Below are positions 46,483-57,689 of a stretch of 64,000 nucleotides of DNA, in pieces. The translations under genes were made by a program, and so were the position numbers. Origin of the DNA: Muscardinus avellanarius (taxonomy: Eukaryota; Chordata; Mammalia; Rodentia; Gliridae). The stretch's first letter is position 1; the number at the start of each line of letters is the position of its first letter. Location: assembly GCA_963383645.1 (NCBI GenBank), contig OY726563.1, positions 41,496,331 through 41,560,330 of the forward strand, given 5' to 3'. Below the pieces are notes generated by a model that was not told the DNA's origin, did no database searches, and saw only the letters and a program-made list of their open reading frames with translations.

Positions 46483-47632
46483 GACTGATGGAAACTACAT
46501 CTTTGTCAGCCGCCAGCTCCATGGGGACAGTGCTGGGGACAGGGAACCTGAGATGATGCCAGATTTCAGCCTGAGAGCAGTGTTCTGGAAGGTGACCCAA
46601 GAGGGAGAAGAAAGAAGAATATGTGAAAAGGAGTTGTTGGGGAGGAGGAGGAGGTGATCAAGAAGTTCCTTCTGCCTTCTACACCTCCCAAGATCAGGAA
46701 CAACCAAGGCCTCGGCCCCCAATGCTTTTGGACTCCTGCCCAGGAACATGGAATCAGTCCATGATCTCCAAACACAGCCCAACTCTTGTTGGCTGCCAGG
46801 CGCTTATCTCAGCTAGTCCAGACTCCAGCCCAACCCAGAAAGGAAGCAAAACAGAGGAGAAGAGAGGAGGACGGAGTTAGAGGTGGCCCATCTGATCAGG
46901 GCAGATGTAAATGCTGCAGCAAACTGGTCAAAGGCTTTGCATATTATCATAGCAGCAGCTGCTATTGCTAGAGTTTTCTGGGGGCTTGGCAGAGGACAGG
47001 GTGGCAGGGACCCATTTCCAGCAGCCAGGGAAGGGGAAAATGGGTTTGTGCTATCTGTATGTTGGGTAGGCAGACTGATCCCTTGGCCAAGGCCTGGGGA
47101 TGAAAGATAGCTGCTGAGGCCACAGCCCACAAAGTCTATGGTTGCATTTCAAGCTTTGCTAGGCCTGGTGGAAGGCGAGGACTTGTCCTAGAGGCCAGAT
47201 CAGAAGTGACAGCTTTCTTCTCTGAACCCCCAAATCTCCACAGCACAGCTAAGGAGAAGAGGAAATCTCAATTCTCCCTGTCAGGCCAGAGCTCAGATGT
47301 CAGAGGAGAACTTTACCTACCTCCGAGGGCCTGAGGGAAGGAGCATGCAGATGGCCAGCTGGGCCAGTCCCAGTGGCTGGGGTAAGGAAGCTAGGGGCCT
47401 GTGGAAGCCCAGTGCTTCAGCTCCCACCAGGCGATCTGTCTGGGATGGGAAAGGTTTCCCATTCCCTGGCTACTTCCCCACCAGGTGGGCCATTCCGTGA
47501 AACTCCATTGCATAGTTCTCAGCAGGGGGCAGAAGGGGTCCCCAGGCCTGCCCCTCTCTGCTTCCCCAGATATGGCTTTGGAAAGGAGTTCCCAAGAATG
47601 AAGAAGGCCCTCTGAATGAGCAAGCCCACCCT
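46477..47632 (-). other. KCND1 3'UTR
   Basis: SINE-free sequence of about 1.15 kb between the stop codon and the AATAAA. It includes an imperfect hairpin at about 46,949-46,970 (TAGCAGCAGCTGCTATTGCTA) and an AG-rich segment near 46,620-46,660. Its extent is inferred from the poly(A) signal. Confidence 0.7.
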
Positions 47633-47861
47633 TCACAGGGAAGAGATCTTGACAGTCTCAGGGAGGAGGCAGGGGGTATCCAGGCTGGAATTCCTGAGGG
47701 TGCTGCTGGCCCTGCCACCACCACCACCAGGAGAGGAAGGTTGGCTCTCGTCGGGTGTGTTGGCAGGAGGGGTGGGTATACTGATAATGGCAGCTACAAA
47801 GTCTCGGCTGTCGCAGTTCAGGTCAAGGCTGTCATGAAGCTTGGCATTGAGGCTTGAGCGG
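47633..47861 (-). CDS. KCND1: KCND1 coding exon 6 and stop
   Basis: Encodes RSSLNAKLHDSLDLNCDSRD, FVAAIISIPTPPANTPDESQ, PSSPGGGGRASSTLRNSSLD and the C-terminus TPCLLPETVKISSL, then TGA (47,633-47,635). The SIPTPPANTP and Gly4 motifs are Kv4 hallmarks. Acceptor CTGTTTACAG. It is 4.4 kb from exon 5 because intron 5 is full of SINEs. Confidence 0.96.
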
Positions 47862-48545
47862 CTGTAAACAGATATAGGGAAGATGGAAAGTTCTTAAAAG
47901 ATCATCTTGATCTTTGGCACAGCAAGTCCTGGAATTTACTGAGCACCTACTAGGTCCCTGGCACTGTGCTGAGTGTCATCAGTTATGGTGGTAGAAAATG
48001 AGGGCTCTAGAATCAATTAATCCTAAACCAAGCATGGTGGCGCACACTTGTAATCCCAGCACTTGGGAGGCTGAGACAGGAGGATCGCACAGGTTCGAAG
48101 CCAGGCTCAACTACTGAGTGAGGCTTTCAGCGACTTGGTGAGACCCTGTTTCCAAATAAAGTATAAAATAGGTCTGGAAGTATAGGTCAGAGGTAGAAAA
48201 GCCCCTGGGTTCCACCCTCAGTACCACAAAAAATCAATTACTCCTAGTCTCACTATACCACACTAAACCACTAAACCTCCCTCTTTCGTTCTTTTTTTTT
48301 TTTTTTGTATGTGTGGTACCTCCCACCTATTTTATTTGGAAACAAAGTCTTGCTGTATCGCTGAGGCCGGCTTTGAACCTGTGATCCTCCTGTCTCAGCC
48401 TCCAAAATACTGGAATTACAGGCATGCACTATTATTTTTTGCTTTGAAACAGAGTCTGGCTAAGTTGCTGAGGCTGGTCTCAAACCTACAATTCTGTCTC
48501 AGGCTCCTGAGTACTGGGATTACAGATATGGGCCACCATGCCTTA
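47862..48545. mobile_element. KCND1 intron 5: SINE with TSD and minus halves
   Basis: Plus dimer about 48,026-48,231 flanked by AATCAATTAATCCTA (48,011-48,025) and AATCAATTACTCCTA (48,232-48,246), one mismatch in 15. Minus left halves 48,315-48,435 and 48,436-48,545. A MIR-like end follows at 48,590-48,662. Confidence 0.85.
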
Positions 48546-48689
48546 CACCTCTCTATAATCTGTAGCATGGAGTAACAATATTCCCTTCTTCATAGGGTTG
48601 TTATGGAGATTAAATGAGAACAAATGGTATGAAGTACTCAGAGCAGTGCTTGGAACATAATCCACACACATGCACATACACACTTTTTT

Positions 48690-49073
48690 TGTTTTTGTGG
48701 TGTTGGGATTAAACCCAGGGTCTCACATATACCCACCACATGTGACTGCTGAGCTATACAATAAATCCACACAAGTATTTTTTCCTTTTTTTGGTGTGTG
48801 TGTGTTGTTGTTGGGAATTGAACTCAGGGGCATTCTATCCCTTTGTTGACTGGTGATACTGAGAATTGAAGTTGGGGACATTCTATCTCTGAGCTACACC
48901 CCAAACCCTGTTTTATGTTTTATTTTGAAACAGGGTCTCACGAAGTTCCTAAGGGTTTCTTTCACTTCCTGAGGCTGGCTAAGAACCTTTAATCCTCTAT
49001 CTCAGCCTCCCAAGTACTGTGATTACAGGCCTACATCACCATGCCCACCTTTTTCTTTTATTTCCCTCCCTCC

Positions 49074-49124
<51 letters not shown>

Positions 49125-49640
49125 GTTGTTGTTGTACTGGGAATGGAACCAAGGGCCATTCTACGTCCAAGCTTCACCCCCAGCCCTATTTTTTATTCCA
49201 TATTTTATTTATTTATTTGTAGGTCTGGGGATGGAACCCAGGGCCATTTGACCTCTGAGCTATACCCCCTGCCCTATTATTTATTTATTTATTTATTTAT
49301 TTTTAATTTTGGTGGTACTGGGGATGGAACCCAGGGGCCTTCTACCTCTGGGCTACACTCCCAGACTAATTTTATATTTTTATTTGGAAACAGGGTCTCT
49401 TAAGCCAGCTGAGGCTGGCTTCAAACCTGCGTGATCCTCCTGTTTCAGCCTCCCAAGCACGGGGATTACAAGCGTGTGCCACCACGCCCCGCTTTTTTCT
49501 TTATTTTGAAACAGGTTCTCGATAAATTGCTGAAGGCCTCACTAAATTGCTGACACTGACTTTGAACCTGAAATCCTCCTGTCTCAGCCTTCCAAGTACT
49601 GGAATTAAAGGCATGCATCACCACTCCTGGCCAAGTGTGA
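48690..49640 (-). mobile_element. minus SINE run in KCND1 intron 5
   Basis: ID halves 48,695-48,770 and 48,800-48,840; dimer 48,855-49,050; (CTTT)n 49,072-49,123; right halves 49,130-49,195 and 49,222-49,280; dimer 49,308-49,492; left half 49,495-49,632. Confidence 0.8.
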
Positions 49641-49834
49641 TTTCCTTTTGTTATTCCTAACAACTCTGGAGTCCTTGCAAGACACTACACTAGGATTTAC
49701 ACAACTACCACTTTGCCCCTTGTTCACTCCATTCCATTCCACCTACAGTAGTTTCCTTGTTGTGCCTCTGCTGTGCAAAGTCCTCAAGGTATTTACCTGG
49801 GCTGTTCACTCTGCCTTAGAAAGCTCTTCCTCTG

Positions 49835-50220
49835 CCAGGCTCAAGCACATGCCTGTAAACCTAGTACTTAGGAGGCTGACACAGGAGGATTGTAAATTCA
49901 AGGCCAGCCTCAGCAATTTAGCAAGACCCTGTTTCAAAATAAAAAATAAACAAGGCCTAGGGACTATGGCTCAGAGGTAGAGTGCCTCTGAGTTCAATCC
50001 CTCATAACAAAGAAAAAGAACAAAACAGAAAGCTCTTCATCTAGTTCTCTGCAAGGCTTGCTCCCTTGTCTCCTTCAGGCCTCGCTTGGCTCAGATACCA
50101 ACTTAGTAAAGTTTTCCTTGACCACACTACTGAAACTACCTCAGGCTGGGGATGTGGCGAAGAGGTAGAGCACTTAGTTGGCTTGTGTATGGCCCTGGGT
50201 TTAATCCATACTACTGCAAA
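49835..50220 (+). mobile_element. dimeric SINE and ID element
   Basis: Plus dimer 49,835-50,015; ID monomer 50,143-50,222 (GGCTGGGGATGTGGCGAAGAGGTAGAGCAC start). Confidence 0.75.
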
Positions 50221-50327
50221 TAATAATAATACATCTTTTAAAGACCTGCATCATCTCCTGCTCTGCATTCTCTAACTGTCATCCTTTATTTATTTTTCTC
50301 CTTGACACTCAAAAATGTTTGCTATTG

Positions 50328-50522
50328 CCGGGCGTGGTGGTGCATGCTTGTAATCCCAGTACCTGGGAGGCTAAGACAGGAGGATTGCACAGGTTCGAAG
50401 CCAGCCTCAACTACTTGGTGAGGCCCTCTGCAACTTAGTGAGACCCTGTTTCCAAGTAAAATATAACATAATCTGGGAGTATTGCCTGGAGGTAGAAAGC
50501 CCCAGGGTTCCATCTGCAATAC

Positions 50523-50553
<31 letters not shown>

Positions 50554-50710
50554 ACACACACACACAATAAGGGGTTGGGGGTGTAACTTGGAGGTAGAAT
50601 GCCCCTGGGTTCAATCCTCAGTACTGAGAAAAAGTTGGCTATACTATATAATTTGTGTATTTGTTTGTTAACTGTGTCATCCCACAAGAATATAAATTTT
50701 TGAAGGACAG

Positions 50711-50761
<51 letters not shown>

Positions 50762-51770
50762 CTAGGGATTGAATCCAGGGAATTCTACCTCTGAGCTATA
50801 CCCCCAGCCCTGTTTTATTTCTATTTTGAAACAGTGTCTTGATAAATTGATCAAAGTCTCATTAACTGCTGAAGCTGTCCTCAAATTTGCAATCTTCCTG
50901 TATTAACCTTCCAAGTACTGGGATTATAGGTGTGCATCACCATGTCTGGCGAAAGGGATCTTTTTTCTGAGGTGCTGGGGATAAAACCCAGGACTAGCTG
51001 GGCATGATGCTGCACACCTATAATCCAAGTACTTGGGACGCTGAGACAGGAGGATCATAGGTTTAAAGCCAGCCTCAGCAACTTAGTGAGGTTCTCAGCA
51101 ACTTTCCAAGTAAAAAATAAAATGGGGTGGGGATGTAGCTCAGAAGTAGAAGGTCCCTGGGTTCTATCCCCAGGACCCCAAATAAAAAGGGGCTTGGCTC
51201 ATGATATGCAAGTGCTTTACCACTGACCTCCAGTTCAGGATAAGTACTATTGTTTGTTCTGTTCACTGTTATATCCCAAGTGTCTAAAACTGTGGCTGGC
51301 ATACAGTAGATGCTCAGTAACTTTTTTCTTTGAGTCAGGCATGGTTGCACACGCTTGTAATACCAGCATTTGGGAGGCTGAGACAGCAAAATCATGGTTC
51401 GTGGCCAGCCTCAGCTACTTAGTGAGGCCCTTTGCAATTCAGTAAGACTCTTTCAAAATAAAGAATTAAAAATAGGGCCGGGGACCAGGCATGGTGGTGT
51501 ACCCTTGTAATCCCAGCATTCAGGAGGCTGAGACCAGAGGATCGCAGTTCGTGGATAGCCTCAGCTACTTAGTGAGGCCCTTTGCAACTCAGTGAGACCC
51601 TGTTTCAAAAATAAAAAGACTAAAAAATTAGGGCTGGCAGTGTAGCTTGGAGATACCATGCTCCTGAGTTCCATCCCCAGTACCGCAAAAAAAAAAAAAA
51701 AAATAGGGCTGGGAGTGTAGCTCAGAAGTAGAATGCCCCTGGGTTTCATCTCCAGCAAAACACACACAAT
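50328..51770. mobile_element. SINE and microsatellite cluster
   Basis: Plus dimer 50,328-50,522 running into (AC)n 50,523-50,566; ID half 50,575-50,630; (GT)n 50,715-50,757; minus dimer 50,758-50,952; plus dimer 50,995-51,180; plus left half 51,335-51,475; plus dimer 51,487-51,690; ID half 51,705-51,768. Confidence 0.8.
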
Positions 51771-51905
51771 TTTTTTTTCTTTGAGACAGGGTCTTGCTGT
51801 GTTACCCAGTCTAGCCTTAAACCCCTGCGCTCAATAATTCTTCCTGCCTCAGCCTCCTGAGTGGGTAGCTGGGACTGCAGGGGTGCGCCGCAGCTGCACC
51901 TGACT
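51771..51905 (-). mobile_element. fossil 7SL-derived monomer (FLAM/PB1-like)
   Basis: Minus-strand relic: TTTGAGACAGGGTCTTGCTG, TTACCCAGTCTAGCC, CCTGCCTCAGCCTCCTGAGT, TAGCTGGGACTGCAGG. It matches an Alu-like left monomer without an ID half. Confidence 0.75.
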
Positions 51906-51939
51906 ATTGAATAAAATATTTGAAAGAACAAATGAAGAT

Positions 51940-52125
51940 GCCGGGCGTGGTGGCGCACGCTTGTAATCCCCGCGCTTGGGAGGCAGAGACAGGAGGATCG
52001 CGCAGGTTCGAAGCCAGCCGCGCTGGTTTAGGAGACCCTGTTTCCAAAAATAAAATAGGTCTGGGAGTGTAGCCCGGAGATAGACGGGCTTCCAGGAACC
52101 CCAGTACCACCAAAAAAAAAAAAAA
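51940..52125 (+). mobile_element. variant-subfamily SINE with TSD-like flanks
   Basis: Left half GCCGGGCGTGGTGGCGCACG ... CGCGCTGGTTTAGGAGACCC; right half ...GACGGGCTTCCAGGAACCCC. Flanks AAGAACAAATGAAGA (51,926 area) and AGAACAAATGAAGAAC (52,127 area) form a target-site duplication. Confidence 0.85.
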
Positions 52126-52294
52126 AGAACAAATGAAGAACAAGGAGTTCTAGACAAGATAAGATTCTTCTCCCATATGGAGGAGTCTGACTTTAGAGCT
52201 TCACTTGCTGGGCCTAGAGGCATGAAATCTCAGGCCCACTGCTCCAAGCTCTGTGCTTCCCTGGCTGTGGTGAGTGGGTGGGGCAAGTACTTAC

Positions 52295-52545
52295 CTCTGA
52301 GGGACAGGGCTTCTCCACAGCCCTGCCAGAGTGTCCAGCTCCTGCATGCTGCCGCGGCTCACTGAGGCAGTGGAATTGGCGAGGCGGATGGCACGGCGCT
52401 TGGTCCTGCGGGGGCAGCAAGATGATAGCAGGCTGCCAGGCCCCACTGGCTGGGAGGATACGGAGGTGCTGCGGCTGGTTCGGCCACCCAGTGAGACAGT
52501 TCCTAGGGCCTCACTGAATGTGAGCTCATCTGTGAACTCGTGACA
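52295..52545 (-). CDS. KCND1: KCND1 coding exon 5
   Basis: Encodes CHEFTDELTFSEALGTVSLG, a serine-rich stretch, the basic CCPRRTKRRAIRLAN segment and SMQELDTLAGL...SPVPQ. Acceptor TGCCCACAG, donor AG|GTAAGTAC (a split Ser codon). 251 nt. Confidence 0.96.
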
Positions 52546-52799
52546 CTGTGGGCATAAAGGAGGCAGGGTCACGGGGCGGCCCATGGGAGCTGCTCCCACC
52601 CCCAGGCCTTTGCTTGGGAGAGTTCCCCCTTTCTGAAACTTGTTCTCTCTTCCCTTTCCTTGCTCATCCTTCAGTGCTCAGCCTCTTCCAGGAAGTCCTG
52701 TGTGATTTCCACAATTAGTAGCATGCTTCCCATGCCACGGAGGGGGCTGGCTTGATGGCAGAGGGACCCCCCTCCATCATGCCATTTCACCTCTCATTA

Positions 52800-53342
<543 letters not shown>

Positions 53343-53410
53343 TCAGGAAAAGTGCTCACCCACCTCTCAGTCCCCCACTCCATCGCGTCCAGGTCAGATC
53401 ATTCTGTGAC

Positions 53411-53568
53411 CTGGCCAGGAACTCTGGCTGGGTCTTCGGGCTCTCAGCCTCAGTTTGTGTGTGTGTGTGTGTGTGTGTTTTGCTAGGGATTGAACCCAGG
53501 GGCATTCAGCCTCCAAGCTACACCCCCCTGGCCAGGAACTCTGGCTGGGTCTTCAGGCTCTCAGCCTC

Positions 53569-53614
<46 letters not shown>

Positions 53615-53660
53615 GCTAGGGATTGAACCCAGGGGCATTCGGCCTCCAAGCTACACCCCC
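53411..53660. repeat. tandem duplication of about 117-130 bp
   Basis: Unit 1 53,411-53,527 and unit 2 53,528-about 53,658 are nearly identical (CTGGCCAGGAACTCTGGCTG start, CAGCCTCAGTTTGTGTG, then GATTGAACCCAGGGGCATTC). They differ mainly in the length of the internal (GT)n (53,455-53,478 and 53,573-53,613) and two or three substitutions. Confidence 0.95.
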
Positions 53661-54052
53661 AGCCCAATTTTTTTTTTTTTTTTTGGTACTGGGGATAAAA
53701 CCCAGGAGCATTCCACTGCCAAGCTACACCCCAGCCCTATTTTTTATTCTTTATTTTGAAACAAAGTCTCATTGAGTTGCAGAGGGCCTAAGTAGCTGAG
53801 GCTGGCTGTGAACTGTGATCCTCTTGATCCTCCTGTCTCTGCCTCTCAAATGCTGGGATTACAAGGATTACATATGTGCATAACCATGCCTGGCTTGATC
53901 CCTAGCCTGGTTTTTTATTCTTTATTTTGAAACAGGGTCTCACTGAGTTGCTGAGAGCCTCATTAAATAGCTGGGGCTGTCTGCGAACCCAGATCCTCCC
54001 GTCTCAGCCTCCCAAGTACTGGGATTACAACCATGTGCCACCATGCCTGGCT
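53661..54052 (-). mobile_element. SINEs in KCND1 intron 1
   Basis: Minus dimer 53,683-53,895 with an internal small duplication (GGATTACAAGGATTACATA), then left half 53,905-54,052. Confidence 0.8.
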
Positions 54053-54411
54053 ACAAGCCTCATTTTCTTACTCTGAAAAATGTGGAGAGGACCTTTCTGG
54101 GCAGAAGTGGGACTGAAATGAGAAATGGGACTGGGAGTGTTGTAGCTCAGAGGTAGTACCATCTCCTACCCCTATCTGAGCTGTGTACCGGGCAGGTGAG
54201 TCAGCTGGAAATCTATAATGTCTAGCAGAGGGGAGATCGAGGAAGTTGAAGGCTTCTGGGGAAAGTCCCACCACCACAAGCCCACTGAGGTGTGCTGCAA
54301 CCCAGGAGGAGGATCCCATTGGTTGTGCCTGCCTTACTATGTTCTCTAAGTAGCAGCTGTCGCTGATTCCCATAAGGAAAAACCTTGAAACTGAAGCCTC
54401 AAAACTGAATT

Positions 54412-54850
54412 CATAGCCAGGTGTGGTGGTGCATACCTGTAATCCCAGTATTTGGGAGGCTGACACAGGAGGATTGCAAGTTCGAAGACAGCCCAGCATG
54501 TAGTGAGACTTTCATTGACCTAGCAAGGCTCTGTTTCAAAATAAAAATAAAACTTAGGACTGGGGCCTGGCGTGGTGGCACACGCTTGTAATCCCCACGC
54601 TTGGGAGGCTGAGACAGGAGGATCACACAGGTTCGAAGCCAGCCTCAGCTACTTAGTGACACTCTCAGCAACTTAGTGAAACCCTGTTTCCAAATAATAT
54701 ATAAAATAGGGCTGGAGTATAGCCCGGAGGTAGAAAGCCTCTGGGTTCCACCCCCAGTACCACACACAAAAAAAAAAATAAAATTAGGACTGGGGATATA
54801 GCTCAGAAGTAGAATATCCCTGGGTTCAATCCTCAGTACCACAAAAAAAT
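54412..54850 (+). mobile_element. SINEs in KCND1 intron 1
   Basis: Left half 54,415-54,560; dimer 54,566-54,770; ID half 54,787-54,850. 54,060-54,411 is single-copy. Confidence 0.8.
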
Positions 54851-56563
54851 TATATGAAAAAATAGGGAGGAACCTTGAAATCCCCCCTGCCTTCCTCCAT
54901 GCCACCCCTTTCGATGGAGAAGAAGCAATCTTACCGAATCATCTCAGAGGGGAAAATGAAGCTCAGGGAGGTTCCATATTTGGCTTGCCCAAAATCACAC
55001 AACACACTTTCATTCTAACTACAGCCATAGCCATGCAGCCTCTGCAATCTTTAGGTTTGGTTCTTCCTTATTTCTGTGTTTTGACTCATTTTAAGCATTC
55101 AGAACTCTACTCCACAGTCTCTCCAACTTGGCCATACCTGGCTCTGTAATGTGTCATCTCAGACTGTTTCAATTATGAGGCATGGGCAGCCATCCAACCT
55201 TCACAGGGTTATTGTAAGGACTGAATAGGATAAAAGGCATCAAAATGCCCAGTGCCAGCTCACTGTCAGGGCTCAATATTTGTCGAGTGAATCCTGAACC
55301 TCCAAACAGAATTAATTTCTACTCCGTAGAAACCCCAAATCAATTTTTCTTTATCTTTATTAAAACAATGAGCAAAGACCAATTAATTCAGTCAGTCATA
55401 CAATAGATAGCACCAACTGTATACCTAATCCCTCTGATGGAAACTGAGAGGAGAATCACTGCATGTGCCCTAGACAATGTGTTTAAGAACATCATAAAAC
55501 CAGAAGGGGTGGCACTGCCTGTAATCCCAGTACTTATAAGTAGGTACAAGGCCAGTCTCAGCAATTTAATGAGAAACTCAACAACTTAGCAAGACCCTGT
55601 TTCAAAATAAAAAAGTAAAATAAGGCTTAAAGGTAGAATGCCCCTGGGTTCAATCCCCAATAGGGGGGATGAACATTGAGGTATACCTGTAATCACAGGG
55701 ATGCAGGAGGCAGAATGATCACAAGTTCGAGGCTATCCTCAGCAATTTAGCAAAACACTATCTCTTTTTATTTGGTGCTGGAGATGGAACCTAAGGGCAT
55801 TCAATTTTTGAGATACACCCCTAGTCCTTATATTTTTGTTTTGAAACAAGATCTCATCAGATTGCTGAGATTGGTCATCAAACTATAATCCTCCTGTCTC
55901 AGTCTCCCAAGTATTGATATTACAGGATTATACCTGGGAAGACTCTATCTCAAAAAAAGGGGGGAGGGGAATCTGGGATATACCTCAGTGGTGTGGTCCA
56001 GTTTTAGAGCCCATGTCTAGCATGTGAAATTTCAGGCCCTGTGTTCAATCCCCAGTACTCCAAAATAATAATAACAATGATAATAAAATAATAAAAGGAC
56101 AAAGGGTGGATAAGAAACTAAAACCTATGTATTCGGTACCAGAAACATTTGAAAAATTTTAAAAACTGTGAAGTCATTGAATCTTCACTAGACAAGGAAG
56201 GGATCATTACATCCCATGTTACAGAGGTGGAAACTGAGGCCCCGAGAAAATGTCAGGAGGAAAATAGCAGCTAATACAATCCTTGAACCTAAGTATTCTG
56301 ACCTGGAAAATCCAGGTGTGGTAAAGAACTGGAAGGGATTTGAAGATTAAGTCCAACTCTCAGTTTTTATAGATGGGTAGACAGAAGCTCAAAAAGAGAA
56401 AAAGTGGTTGTGTGTGTGCTTAGCATATGTGAGGCCCCATGTTCCATCTCCAATACCATAAAGCAAATAAAGACAGAGATGAAGCTATTGTCTCATCTTG
56501 CTCACTGTACAGAAAGGGTGAGTGTAATTAAACAGCTCCAATGCAAGAGTGGTCCGCACTCAC
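54851..56563. mobile_element. KCND1 intron 1: MIRs and diverged SINEs
   Basis: MIR-like 55,125-55,275 (CATACCTGGCTCTG...CACAGGGTTATTGTAAGGAC) and 56,170-56,300 (TTACAGAGGTGGAAACTGAG). Diverged SINEs: plus 55,500-55,662 and 55,675-55,765; minus 55,770-55,935; ID plus 55,975-56,062; ID-like end 56,415-56,470. Confidence 0.65.
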
Positions 56564-57684
56564 CCAAGTGTGGTCATGGTGACAATGGTATACCAGAAGG
56601 CCGCAGGGATGCTTGTAAAGTTGGTCTTGCTGGTGCCCTTCTCCGCATAGAACATAACAGTGGCAAAGATGATGATGGCCATGGTGAGGGAAAAGAGGAG
56701 AAAACCTAGCTCAGAGGCACAGCTCTTGAGCGTGTAGCCCAAAATCCGCAAGCCCTGTGAGTGCCTGGAGAACTTGAAAATGCGGAAGACCCGGAACACA
56801 CGTAGGGTGACAAAGGCACCCGAGACATCATCGTTCTTGGGCACAAAAAGCCCAATGTAGTAGGGCAGGATGGCCACCACGTCGATGAGGCTCATGACAC
56901 TCCGCAAGAAGCGGCACCGGCTAGGGGCGGCAAAGAGCCGCAAGAGGTATTCCCCGGTGAATATGAGCACACAGGCCGTGTCCATGCAGAAAAAGGCCGT
57001 CGGAAAGCGATCACCACAGGGTTCCTCCCTCGGTGGCCTCCGCGAGGGGCCGCGACACGGGATGGTCTCCACCACGTTGGCGATGACTGACACAGCGATG
57101 AAGAAGCCAGTCACATAGTAGAAAACCAGTGCGGCGGTGCTCGTGTGTGGGTTCTCAAAAGCCCGCCAGAGCCGCTGCCGCAGAGAGCTGCCTGCGGGGA
57201 GGGCTGGGCCATCCCCAGCCTGCTCAGCCTCCTCATCCTCTGCCAGGCGCTCAGCATTCTCCTTCTTGCGGTCACGGTACTCTTCAAGGCAGCAGTCGCC
57301 AACGAGCTCGGGGACCAGGCCATAGAAAGCCAGCTCTTCATCGAATGCTTGGATGCACTCCTGCCGCGGGCAGTGCAGCCGGCCAGTGCGGTAGAAGTTC
57401 AGCACATGCCGGAACATGTCCGGATCACGATCAAAGAAGTATTCACCCGAGTCTGCATCATAGAAGAACTCCTTCTCTGAGCTGCCCAGCAGGGTATCAG
57501 GGTAACGATCCAGTGTATTCTTCCAGGTCTCAAAGCGCCGGCCGCTCACATTTACCACCAGAATCTCATCCCCTCGAGAAGCCTTCACCCCTGGCGCCGG
57601 GGGCAGAGGCTGCTGGGCCAGGGGCAGCCAGCCCACAGCAGCCGCCCGTGCGAAGGGCAGCCATGTGGCCACGCCTGCCGCCAT
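56564..57684 (-). CDS. KCND1: KCND1 coding exon 1 (N-term to pore)
   Basis: Starts at ATG 57,682-57,684 ([20 protein letters not shown]), chosen because this is the conserved Kv4 N-terminus that binds KChIPs; the frame is open further upstream but with unrelated sequence. Contains T1, S1-S5 and most of the pore helix ([12 protein letters not shown]). The S4 has the regular R/K spacing. The donor is GG|GTGAGT at 56,563, splitting the first Gly codon of the GYG filter, as is usual in KCND genes. The exon is GC-rich. Residues between S1 and S2 ([11 protein letters not shown]) form the Kv4.1-type linker. Confidence 0.97.
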
Positions 57685-57689
57685 CCTGT

